From positions 1 to 37,946 of the forward strand of contig NZ_VBWP01000014.1 of the NCBI RefSeq assembly GCF_005771635.1: 37,946 nt of DNA. Direction: 5' to 3'. Positions 23,622 through 30,704 of the stretch are shown piece after piece. The translations under genes were made by a program, and so were the position numbers. Under the pieces are notes generated by a model. The model did no database searches. It saw only the letters and a program-made list of their open reading frames with translations, and had not been told where the DNA came from. Position 1 is the first letter of the stretch. Each line of letters opens with the position of its first letter. The stretch is from Culicoidibacter larvae. GTDB lineage: Bacteria > Bacillota_I > Bacilli_A > Culicoidibacterales > Culicoidibacteraceae.

Positions 23622-23688
23622 AATAAAAAGGAAGCCAAGCCCGGCTTCCTTTTTTCTGTTAACAAGATGGACTTGTTAGCTCTTATAC
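23622..23688 (-). ncRNA. Candidate antitoxin RNA (about 65 nt), convergent with the toxin mRNA
   Basis: Promoter at 23723-23695 puts the start near 23688, and the shared terminator ends it near 23622. The 5' tail reads TATAAGAGCTAA, the exact complement of toxin codons 4-7 (23541-23552). Next is a perfect 7-bp hairpin, TAACAAG-TCCAT-CTTGTTA (23678-23660). Its loop UCCAU is complementary to AUGGA at the toxin start codon. Then comes the terminator hairpin. Size, convergence, shared terminator and repeat-based pairing all match RNA II of the Fst/par system. Confidence 0.7.
23625..23654. terminator. Bidirectional terminator shared by toxin mRNA and antisense RNA
   Basis: 12-bp perfect stem AAAAAGGAAGCC / GGCTTCCTTTTT with loop AAGCCC, T-runs on both sides. 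Confidence 0.92.
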
Positions 23689-23694
23689 TTCTTG

Positions 23695-23723
23695 ATTATA
23701 CAACTAATATAAAGAAAAAGCAA
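23695..23723 (-). promoter_or_regulatory. Promoter of the antitoxin-like RNA
   Basis: On the minus strand TTGCTT (23723-23718), 17 nt, TATAAT (23700-23695). It is a better promoter than the toxin's, as expected for an antitoxin in excess. Confidence 0.8.
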
Positions 23724-23761
23724 GAAATAAAAATATAAATGATAAAATAATAGTAATTTGA

Positions 23762-24472
23762 TTAAAGTATCATACTGCCTTCCATATCTTCGTATTCTTC
23801 TTCAAGTTTGGATTTGCCTTGAATGATTCCGTGAGCCTCAAGCAGTTTTTCCAAACGGGGAATGAAGAAACCAAGTAATGGTCCAAGGATTAGCATGCCG
23901 ATGATGGTGCCTTCGCGGATAGTGAAGGTAAGGCTGAATATTAATGTAAGTATCAGTGAAGAGATGATACAAAGGACATCGAAGCCTTGGCGAACGCGCG
24001 CGAATGGCCATTTGGTGACAGTGCTAATAGCAAGGCAGATGCCTTCGGCCGGAAAGGGCACGACATCAAGGATGACGATGAGGCTGACGCAGAAGGCCAT
24101 GGTGGCGATGGCAAGAGTGAAGATGAGCAGTTGTAGTAGGTAGTTATCGATGAAAAAGTCAGTCAGTAAGCTATAAAGCGTCCAGTTGACGACAACGCCG
24201 AGCAGAAGTGAGAGCGGGATTTGCAGGAGATTAATTGGTCGAAAATTCTTTCTGAGTAAGGCAATCTGAGCTAGAAGCAGGATAACGTTGAGGCCGATGC
24301 CGATAGTTCCGATTTCAATACCGGTCATAAAATAGAGTGATTGGCAAATAGCATCCCAGGCACCAACACCAATCATCATTTTAATGGTAACAGATGCTGC
24401 CATTCCGACGCCGACAACTGCTAATAGGAATAAAGTAATCTGCAACCAATTATATTTGCTTTTTCGCTTCAT
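23762..24472 (-). CDS. YczE/YitT-like integral membrane protein
   Basis: 236 residues from the ATG at 24472 (AGGTGG, 8 nt). About five to six membrane segments. The motif GVGAWDAICQSLYFMTGIEIGTIGIGLNVILLLAQ and the later PFPAEGICLAIS..FARVRQGFDVLCII fit the YczE/YyaS family (COG2364). B. subtilis YczE is needed for surfactin and bacillaene production by an unclear route. In most genomes the function is unknown. The cytosolic C-terminus is acidic (LEEEYEDMEGS). It is monocistronic and ends about 40 nt before the antitoxin RNA promoter. Confidence 0.82.
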   Translation of the reverse strand: MKRKSKYNWLQITLFLLAVVGVGMAASVTIKMMIGVGAWDAICQSLYFMTGIEIGTIGIGLNVILLLAQIALLRKNFRPINLLQIPLSLLLGVVVNWTLYSLLTDFFIDNYLLQLLIFTLAIATMAFCVSLIVILDVVPFPAEGICLAISTVTKWPFARVRQGFDVLCIISSLILTLIFSLTFTIREGTIIGMLILGPLLGFFIPRLEKLLEAHGIIQGKSKLEEEYEDMEGSMIL

Positions 24473-24563
24473 AACTATAACCACCTTCTAATCTTCTTAT
24501 TACCTTGATGATATACTATTATTTCTCTTTTGTGAAGTTCTAATAAGTATATAGCTAGTGCCA

Positions 24564-24597
24564 GGTCAGTATGACCGGCTTGGCCGGCATGCTGACC
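24564..24597. repeat. Long GC-rich hairpin in a divergent gap
   Basis: GGTCAG-T-AT-ga-CCGGC (24564-24579) pairs with GCCGG-c-AT-G-CTGACC (24583-24597). There is no T-run, and it lies upstream of the promoter at 24622, so it is neither a terminator nor part of the 5' UTR. It may be a protein site or a mobile small repeat (REP-like) copy. Confidence 0.6.
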
Positions 24598-24621
24598 CAA
24601 ATTTTCCCGAAAAGAAAGGCA

Positions 24622-24651
24622 TTGCTTCATTTATTCACTTTTTGGTATACT
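24622..24651 (+). promoter_or_regulatory. Promoter of the nucleotidyltransferase gene
   Basis: TTGCTT (24622-24627), 18 nt, TATACT (24646-24651). Confidence 0.7.
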
Positions 24652-24674
24652 TATAGCAATAGGAGAGGGTATCT

Positions 24675-25451
24675 ATGTTTGAAAGAATTCGTGAGGAGCT
24701 GCGGAATATTGAACAAACTCATGGGGTAAAGATCTTATATGCTTGTGAGTCCGGCAGTCGCGCTTGGGGTTTTCCGTCTAAGGATAGTGATTATGATGTG
24801 CGTTTTATTTATGTGCATAAGCCGGATTGGTATTTGGCGATTGATCAGCAGTCGGATGTGATTGAGTTATCACTGGATGACGGGGTGCTGGATATGTCAG
24901 GATGGGATTTACGTAAGACCCTACAGTTGTATCGCAAATCGAATCCTAGTTTGCAGGAGTGGCTGGAGTCGCCGATTGTCTATCTGGAGCAGGATGATTT
25001 TTTACATAATATGTTGCAGTTACAAGATGAGGTGTTTTCGCCGTATGTTTGTTTCCATCATTATTTGTCAATGGCGGAGAATACGTATATGAATTATTTG
25101 ATGGAAGATGAAGTGCGGGCTAAGAAGTATTTTTATGCTTTGCGACCAATCTTTGCTTGCTGGTGGATTGAAGAGAACGGTACGATGCCACCGATTCCTT
25201 TTGATGAGTTGCTGGATAGCAGTGTGCCGCGTGAGACACCGCTCTATGAGGCGATTAGTGAATTGTTATTTGCCAAGATGCAAAACGATGAGCAAGATGT
25301 TGTTCCTAAAAACCGATTGTTGAATATGTTTATCAGCGAGTGTGTTGAGGAGTTTCATGAATATGCTAAGACATTAGAGAAAACAAATCATGATGTGACA
25401 CCGCTGCTAAATCGTTTTTTTATGCATACCTTAAAGAAAGCTTGGAAATAG
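24675..25451 (+). CDS. RlaP/YcgL-type nucleotidyltransferase (DNA polymerase beta superfamily)
   Basis: 258 residues. The nucleotidyltransferase signature is GSRAWGFPSKDSDYDVRF (residues 27-44), with the catalytic acid pair Asp39 and Asp41. SLDDGVLDMSGWDLRKTLQLYRKSNPSLQEWLESP follows, as in the COG3541/PF10127 family. The family was named RlaP from its link to RNA ligases in RNA-repair clusters, but many copies stand alone. It would transfer a nucleotide to RNA, protein or a small molecule; the substrate is unknown. No RNA ligase lies nearby. SD AGGAGAGG. Complete and single. Confidence 0.85.
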   Translation: MFERIREELRNIEQTHGVKILYACESGSRAWGFPSKDSDYDVRFIYVHKPDWYLAIDQQSDVIELSLDDGVLDMSGWDLRKTLQLYRKSNPSLQEWLESPIVYLEQDDFLHNMLQLQDEVFSPYVCFHHYLSMAENTYMNYLMEDEVRAKKYFYALRPIFACWWIEENGTMPPIPFDELLDSSVPRETPLYEAISELLFAKMQNDEQDVVPKNRLLNMFISECVEEFHEYAKTLEKTNHDVTPLLNRFFMHTLKKAWK

Positions 25452-25465
25452 ATAAGTGAGAGGAA

Positions 25466-25496
25466 AAAATCCTGACCATTCTGTGGTTGGGATTTT
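25466..25496 (+). terminator. Terminator after the nucleotidyltransferase gene
   Basis: 13-bp stem AAAATCC-TG-ACCA / TGGT-TG-GGATTTT with two G-T pairs and a 5-nt loop, then ATTT. Confidence 0.8.
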
Positions 25497-25506
25497 ATTT
25501 ATTTTC

Positions 25507-25554
25507 ATAACATTATAATGTTATATTGACAGACGCTTTCAAAAGCATTATAAT
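25507..25554 (+). promoter_or_regulatory. Consensus promoter and 18-bp operator of the amino-sugar-acid operon
   Basis: TTGACA (25526-25531), 17 nt, TATAAT (25549-25554): a perfect consensus. Two bases... the palindrome ATAACATTATAATGTTAT (25507-25524) ends one base before the -35. The spacer carries TGAAAGCGT on the reverse strand (25540-25532), a cre half-site. A promoter this strong needs repression. The GntR regulator at 32532 is the obvious candidate for the palindrome. Confidence 0.85.
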
Positions 25555-25603
25555 CTAGCCATATAGTATTTATATGAATGTTTTTTTTGAAGGAGGGATT
25601 CTC

Positions 25604-26944
25604 ATGGAAGCAGCTTTAGAGCGCTTTGGAGAAAAGCTTTTGCCATTTGCTAATGCGATTGGTAATCAGCGTCACATGCAAGCAATCCGAAATGGATTAA
25701 TTGCTATTTTACCACTGACTATTGTGGGGTCGTTTTTTGTCATTTTCTTGAATTTACCGATTCCCGGGTATACTGAGTGGATTGCCCCTTATCGCGAAAT
25801 TTTGGATGTACCATTTCGTTTTACAGTAGGGATTATGGCTTTGTATGCTAGTTTTACGATTGGCTCGTTTTTAGGAAAGTCTTATGGGTTAGATGATATT
25901 ACCAGCGGGTTTTTGGCATCTTTAGGATTTTTATTGTTGGTTATGCCGGTTAACATCACTGAAGGTATTACCAGCGCTGGTGTTGAAATTACCGGACGAT
26001 ATATTCCTATTACGCCACTTTCGGCCCAAGGTTTGTTCTCGGCGATTCTAGCATCGGTAATTGCAGTTGAGATTTTTCATTTAATGAAGAAGTATAAGCT
26101 GGAAATCAGAATGCCTGAGGGAGTGCCGCCGGTAGTAACGAGTTCATTCTCGGCATTATTACCAACCTTAGTTATTATATTAGTATTCTGGATTCCGCGT
26201 CATATTTTGAATTTTGATGTGAATGGTGCATTGACTTGGTTGATTTCACCATTGCAGGTATTCTTAACCGGAGATAACTTATTTGGTGGTATATTAACAG
26301 TATTGTTGATTTGTGTCTTCTGGGTATTAGGGATTCATGGTCCGGCAGTATTGGGGCCGATTGTTCGTCCATTCTGGGATCAAGCCATTGCTCAAAACAG
26401 TGAGGCTTTCCAAGCTGGAATGAGTGCCTTCCAACTACCGAATATTTTTACCGAGCAGTTTTTGCAATGGTATTTGTGGATTGGTGGCGCAGGAACAACA
26501 TTGGCATTAGTAATTATGTTTATGTTCTCGAAGTCAAAGTATCTTCGTCAGCTTGGCCGACTTTCATTTTTACCGGGATTATTTAATATTAATGAGCCAA
26601 TTATTTTTGGAGCACCGATTGTTATGAATCCGATTTTGGCGGTTCCATTCATTGTGACACCGATAATCAACCTATTTATTGCGTATTTCTTTACAATAAT
26701 GGATTGGGTGCCGCGAATGGTGGCCAAGGCGCCGTTTACAGTGCCGGCACCAATAGGAGCGATGATGAGTTCTAACTGGAATGTCATGTCCTTCTTCTTG
26801 GTATTAATATGTTTTGCGGTTTCGTGGGTTATATATTGGCCATTCTTCCGTATATTTGAGCGCCGTAACTTGGAGAATGAGGCGGCAGTTGAAGCCGAAG
26901 CGGAAGCTACTAAAGCAGAAGTGAATGATGCAGCAACTGCATAA
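25604..26944 (+). CDS. PTS lactose/cellobiose-family EIIC permease, second copy
   Basis: 446 residues from the ATG at 25604 (GAAGGAGGG, an upstream ATG at 25574 is before it). The GNQRHMQAIRNGL start (20-32) and GLFNINEPIIFGAPIVMNPILAVPF with NEPIIFG at 330-336 place it in the same family as the permease at 8531, but the two are diverged. The Ala/Glu-rich tail (EAAVEAEAEATKAEVNDAATA) is extra. It heads an operon with a DUF871 phospho-glycosidase, so it should import the disaccharide as its 6-phosphate. No EIIA or EIIB is in the operon. Confidence 0.92.
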   Translation: MEAALERFGEKLLPFANAIGNQRHMQAIRNGLIAILPLTIVGSFFVIFLNLPIPGYTEWIAPYREILDVPFRFTVGIMALYASFTIGSFLGKSYGLDDITSGFLASLGFLLLVMPVNITEGITSAGVEITGRYIPITPLSAQGLFSAILASVIAVEIFHLMKKYKLEIRMPEGVPPVVTSSFSALLPTLVIILVFWIPRHILNFDVNGALTWLISPLQVFLTGDNLFGGILTVLLICVFWVLGIHGPAVLGPIVRPFWDQAIAQNSEAFQAGMSAFQLPNIFTEQFLQWYLWIGGAGTTLALVIMFMFSKSKYLRQLGRLSFLPGLFNINEPIIFGAPIVMNPILAVPFIVTPIINLFIAYFFTIMDWVPRMVAKAPFTVPAPIGAMMSSNWNVMSFFLVLICFAVSWVIYWPFFRIFERRNLENEAAVEAEAEATKAEVNDAATA

Positions 26945-26974
26945 TTTAAAATAGAAAGAATTTGGTGAATTGAT

Positions 26975-27241
26975 ATGGATACAGTCTTATTGGGAATATT
27001 AATAGTAGCAATAATAATTGTTGCTCAAGTAGTTTTGCGTCGAGTACACTGGGTGGCGCATGCGCCGATTATTAATGTTATTTTGGCAGCATTAGCAATC
27101 ATTGTCGTTACCGTAGTTATATGTATAGTGCTGGGAAATTACTTTTATGAACCAGTGATTATGGCAACAATTTTTGGGGCAACAATGATTCAGATTAATT
27201 ATTCAAAGAGATTGCAACGGTATCAAGAAGCAGCTAAATAA
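26975..27241 (+). CDS. Small membrane protein between EIIC and the MupG-like enzyme
   Basis: 88 residues with three hydrophobic segments (about 4-19, 31-53, 57-73) and a basic end (NYSKRLQRYQEAAK). I do not recognise the family. It is 30 nt after EIIC and 69 nt before the next gene in the same direction, without a terminator, so it is part of the operon. The SD (GGTGA) is weak, which suggests low output or coupling to EIIC. It could be an accessory subunit of the permease, but nothing in the sequence proves this. Confidence 0.7.
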   Translation: MDTVLLGILIVAIIIVAQVVLRRVHWVAHAPIINVILAALAIIVVTVVICIVLGNYFYEPVIMATIFGATMIQINYSKRLQRYQEAAK

Positions 27242-27310
27242 GTAAGGGGATGTCGGGAAAATTTAATTTGACCGACATCTTTGATTTTTCATAGAAAGAC
27301 GGTGTATAAT

Positions 27311-28405
27311 ATGAATAGACGATTGGGAATTTCAATTTATCCGGAACACTCGACGGTAGAGCGGGATAAGGCATACATTAAGCGCGCTGCCGAATGTGGT
27401 TTTGAGCGGGTGTTTACTTGTTTGTTATCAGCGCAGAAACCGATTGATGTGATTCGTGAAGAATTCAGTGAGACAATTGGCTTTGCCAGAAATTTAGAGA
27501 TGGATGTCATTTTAGATATTGCGCCAGCAGTATTCTCCGGTTTAGGAATTAGTTATGATGATTTATCATTTTTTGCTGAACTGGGTGCCAGCGGGATCCG
27601 TTTAGATTTAGGTTTTGATGGCTTGCGCGAATCACAGTTTACTTATAACCAATATGATTTGGATATTGAAATCAACATGAGTAACAACACCAATTATGTC
27701 AATAATATTTTTTCGCATAATCCTAAGGAGACGAAATTATTAGGGTGTCATAATTTTTATCCGCAACGCTTTACCGGACTTGATTTTGATTTTTTCATTG
27801 CTTGTTCGCAACGTTTTAAAGAATTAGGATTACGTACAGCAGCATTTGTAAGCTCAGATGCAGCAACAATCGGACCATGGGACATAAATGACGGTTTATG
27901 TACTTTGGAAGAGCATCGGGAGTTGCCGATTACGACACAGGCAAAACATCTTTGGGCTACCAATTTGATTGATGACGTTATTATTGGGAATGCTTACGCC
28001 AGTGATGATGAGTTAGCGGCACTTGGCGCACTGAACCGTTATGTATTGGAGTTTGAAGTTGAAGTTGAGGCTGGAGTGAGTGCAGTCGAACGAACAATTA
28101 TGTTTGATGAGCCGCATATTCGCCGTGGTGATATAAGCAGTTATATGATTCGCTCAACGCCGAGCCGGACCAAATACAAAGCTGAGCAGTTTCCGGTTCG
28201 CCCGGTAGAGAGTCATACCTGCGGTGATGTGATGATTGGTAATGACAACTTTGGCAAGTATAAAGGTGAGTTACAATTAATTTTAAAAACAATGCCAATT
28301 GATGAACGTAAGAATTTAGTTGCTCGGGTTGTTGATTACGAACGATTCTTGATTCCGTATATCGGCGCATGGAACACATTAGCATTTAAGGAAAAAACAA
28401 AATAG
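27311..28405 (+). CDS. MupG-like 6-phospho-glycosidase (DUF871 family)
   Basis: 364 residues. The start at 27311 (MNRRLGISIYPEHS) is the usual DUF871 opening. ERDKAYIKRAAECGFERVFTCLLS, RLDLGFDG, NMSNNTNYVNNI and LLGCHNFYPQRFTGLD are hallmarks of the family: a TIM barrel plus a small cyclophilin-like C-terminal domain (about 245-360). In Staphylococcus the family member MupG splits MurNAc 6-phosphate-GlcNAc in the cytosol. Operons often pair it with a lactose-type EIIC, as here. It should cut the imported phospho-disaccharide. Whether the substrate is a MurNAc or another amino sugar glycoside is not decided by sequence alone. Confidence 0.88.
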   Translation: MNRRLGISIYPEHSTVERDKAYIKRAAECGFERVFTCLLSAQKPIDVIREEFSETIGFARNLEMDVILDIAPAVFSGLGISYDDLSFFAELGASGIRLDLGFDGLRESQFTYNQYDLDIEINMSNNTNYVNNIFSHNPKETKLLGCHNFYPQRFTGLDFDFFIACSQRFKELGLRTAAFVSSDAATIGPWDINDGLCTLEEHRELPITTQAKHLWATNLIDDVIIGNAYASDDELAALGALNRYVLEFEVEVEAGVSAVERTIMFDEPHIRRGDISSYMIRSTPSRTKYKAEQFPVRPVESHTCGDVMIGNDNFGKYKGELQLILKTMPIDERKNLVARVVDYERFLIPYIGAWNTLAFKEKTK

Positions 28406-28421
28406 ATAAGGAGTCTTAATG

Positions 28422-30701
28422 ATGGGACATTTATTAAAGTCGGGGATTTTGCTTGATACCTCTCATCCGCGACATTTACAGCAAACTGACATTTTAATTG
28501 AGGATGGGAAGATTAGCCAAGTGGCGGCAAATATTGCTGCGGATGAGCATGAAGTTATTGAATTAAGCGGGAAGTATGTATCGGCGGGCTGGATTGATAT
28601 GCACGCACATACGTTTACCAGTGATGGTCCGCTTAGTACTGATGCTGATCTCCTTGGTGTTGAGCAAGGCGTAAGTATGGTTATCGATGCCGGTACTGCC
28701 GGAAGCGACGACATGCCGGTCTTTTTTGAGCAGATGCAAACAAAGAAGACAAAGATTAAAGCCTTTATAAATGTTTCATCAATGGGAATTGCCAGCCGGT
28801 ATGAGTTGCGGGATTTAAATCAGATTAGATTTGATGATATCCGCAACACATATAAAAACTACCAGGATTTTATTGTTGGTATTAAGGTACGTGAGAGCGG
28901 TAGTGTGGTGGGTGAAAACGGAGTGCAACCGCTTGTCCTCGGACAAACGATTGCAAAAGAACTTGGATTGCCAATCATGGTTCATATCGGCAATACGCCG
29001 CCGGAATTATTGGATATTCTAGCTTTGTTAAAGCGTGGCGATATTGTTACGCACATATATAATGGCAAAGCTAATAATATTTTCCAAGGTGGCGATGTGG
29101 TGCATCCGGATGTTATTGCAGCTCATCAGCGCGGCGTTATTTTTGATATTGGTCATGGTCGAGATAGTTTTAGTTTTGATGTGGCCCGCCGTGCGTTAGC
29201 ACAAGGATTGGTGACTGATACGATTAGTACAGACGGGTATACTGAAAATTTACCGGGACCGGTAAAAAGTTTAGCTAACGTGGTAACTAAGTTTCTGCAC
29301 TTAGGTATGCCGCTTGCCGATTGTATTGATAAGATTACTGCGAAGCCGGCGGCAGTGCTTGGCCTTGAGAACGGCCGTGTGCTGCCCGGACTTCCTGCTG
29401 ATATAACCGTCTTTAGTGTTATTCGTGAGGAAGTTGAATTAGTAGATAGTACTGGTGCGGTTGAGATTGGGCAGCAATTCATCCAGCCGGAGATGGTATT
29501 TATTGATGGTGATAAATTTTTAGTACACCCCAAGAGTACTTGTTCACAAGCGGTTATAGAGCCGCTTGACACAGCGGAGGAGTTAAATAGTATGGAGTTA
29601 GTTGATTTAGGTGTGCGCCGGGTAATTAATGCCTCGGGGCGGATGACCAAGCTTGGGGTTTCAACACCAAGTGCGTCGGTGCTAGCAGCGATGAATCGTG
29701 GTGCCGACAGTTATGTGCTGATGGATGAATTAATTGATGCAGCCGGTCAGTTTATTGCCAGCGAGATTGGTGCGGCTGACGTTTGTGTGACAACAAGTGC
29801 TTCTAGTGGAATTGTTTTGACAATTGCTTCATTGATAGCCAAAAATAATATTGAGTATATTGAGAACCTGACGAAATATAGTTCAAAACTGCCAAATCAA
29901 GTGTTGATGCTTAAGGGACACAATGTGAATTATAATGTGCCAATCGAGACGATGGTGAATCTTGGTGGCGGTGTTATTAAAGAAGTTGGCTCAGCTAACC
30001 AGGCGTCACGTGCGCAGCTGGAAGCGGCGGTCAGCGATGATACGATTGCGCTTTTTTACGTGAAATCGCATCATACGGTGCAGAAGAATATGGTTTCGCT
30101 TGAAGACATGATTGCTGTCGCTAAGGCATATCATTTGCCATTGATTGTAGATGCTGCAGCTGAAGAAGATTTCAGTAAGTATCTGGCAATGGGCGCTGAT
30201 TTGGTCATCTATAGCGGAACTAAAGCTTTATGCGGTCCGACATCGGGATTTGTAGCTGGTAGTGACGCTGAGTTGATTGCTAATATTAAAGCACAATACC
30301 GTGGCATTGGCCGGGCAATGAAGGTCGGCAAGGAAACTATTTACGGATTGGTACAGGCGGTTGCTGAGTTTATGCAGGCACCACCAAAACCAGTGGTAAC
30401 CCAGACTGAACTTGAAGCGTTTATGGGCGCTGTGAATCAGATTGCCGGATTAACTGCTGAATTTGAAGATGATGAGTCCGGGCGGGCAATTGCGCGAGTG
30501 CAGATTCATGTTGATGAACGAACTGATGGTTATGGAAAAAATGCGCTCACCCTGGTCAGCGAGCTGGCCCAAGGTGAGGTAGCGATATTCACCCGTGACT
30601 ACTATGCTAATGTTGGTCACTTCAGCATTGATCCGCGGCCGTTGTTGGCAGGCGACTTAGATATTATTTTAAGCCAATTACAAAATTTGCAAGGAGAATG
30701 A
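28422..30701 (+). CDS. Fusion: amidohydrolase/deacetylase + DgaE-like PLP ammonia-lyase
   Basis: 759 residues, joining two enzymes usually made separately. Residues 1-380 are a COG3964-type metallo-deacetylase (HAH metal motif at His61/His63, VGIKVRES lysine, MVHIGN, VTHIYNG, ISTDGY). Residues 391-759 are a SelA/DgaE-like pyridoxal-phosphate enzyme (VRRVINASGRMTKLG, TTSASSGIVL, SGTKALCGPTSG with Schiff-base Lys601). DgaE turns D-glucosaminate 6-phosphate into 2-keto-3-deoxygluconate 6-phosphate and ammonia. The fused chain could deacetylate an N-acetyl-amino sugar acid and pass it to the lyase. Start at 28422 or 28419; AAGGAG precedes. An internal ribosome site near 29576 may also make the lyase alone. 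Confidence 0.87.
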   Translation: MGHLLKSGILLDTSHPRHLQQTDILIEDGKISQVAANIAADEHEVIELSGKYVSAGWIDMHAHTFTSDGPLSTDADLLGVEQGVSMVIDAGTAGSDDMPVFFEQMQTKKTKIKAFINVSSMGIASRYELRDLNQIRFDDIRNTYKNYQDFIVGIKVRESGSVVGENGVQPLVLGQTIAKELGLPIMVHIGNTPPELLDILALLKRGDIVTHIYNGKANNIFQGGDVVHPDVIAAHQRGVIFDIGHGRDSFSFDVARRALAQGLVTDTISTDGYTENLPGPVKSLANVVTKFLHLGMPLADCIDKITAKPAAVLGLENGRVLPGLPADITVFSVIREEVELVDSTGAVEIGQQFIQPEMVFIDGDKFLVHPKSTCSQAVIEPLDTAEELNSMELVDLGVRRVINASGRMTKLGVSTPSASVLAAMNRGADSYVLMDELIDAAGQFIASEIGAADVCVTTSASSGIVLTIASLIAKNNIEYIENLTKYSSKLPNQVLMLKGHNVNYNVPIETMVNLGGGVIKEVGSANQASRAQLEAAVSDDTIALFYVKSHHTVQKNMVSLEDMIAVAKAYHLPLIVDAAAEEDFSKYLAMGADLVIYSGTKALCGPTSGFVAGSDAELIANIKAQYRGIGRAMKVGKETIYGLVQAVAEFMQAPPKPVVTQTELEAFMGAVNQIAGLTAEFEDDESGRAIARVQIHVDERTDGYGKNALTLVSELAQGEVAIFTRDYYANVGHFSIDPRPLLAGDLDIILSQLQNLQGE
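29576..29594 (+). promoter_or_regulatory. Internal ribosome binding site and start at the fusion junction
   Basis: GGAGGAG (29576-29582), 9 nt, then in-frame ATG (29592). Translation from here gives a 369-residue protein, a normal DgaE length. It decides whether a separate lyase subunit is also made. Confidence 0.65.
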
Positions 30702-30704
30702 GTT

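Larger units (their letters stand above)
23531..23687 (+). repeat. 22-bp imperfect direct repeat flanking the shared terminator
   Basis: GATGGA-GATA-TTAGCTCTTATA at 23531-23552 and GATGGA-CTTG-TTAGCTCTTATA at 23666-23687, 18 of 22 bases identical. Copy 1 covers the toxin start codon. Copy 2 is the 5' end of the antisense RNA gene. The four differing bases in copy 2 (CTTG) complete a hairpin with upstream TAACAAG. This mirrors the DRa/DRb repeats of the pAD1 par locus. Confidence 0.85.

Noticed and set aside
23667-23738. A second small frame on the plus strand in the repeat copy (starts MDLLALILL)
   Set aside because: It resembles the toxin start but lacks an SD and a sustained membrane helix, and it lies beyond the toxin terminator. 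The repeat copy is better explained as the 5' end of the antisense RNA.
24564-24597. Terminator for the nucleotidyltransferase region
   Set aside because: No T-run and no gene ends into it from either side.
28098-29650. Long minus-strand frames in the MupG-like and fusion genes
   Set aside because: Both are shadows of the conserved plus-strand enzymes; no start signal.
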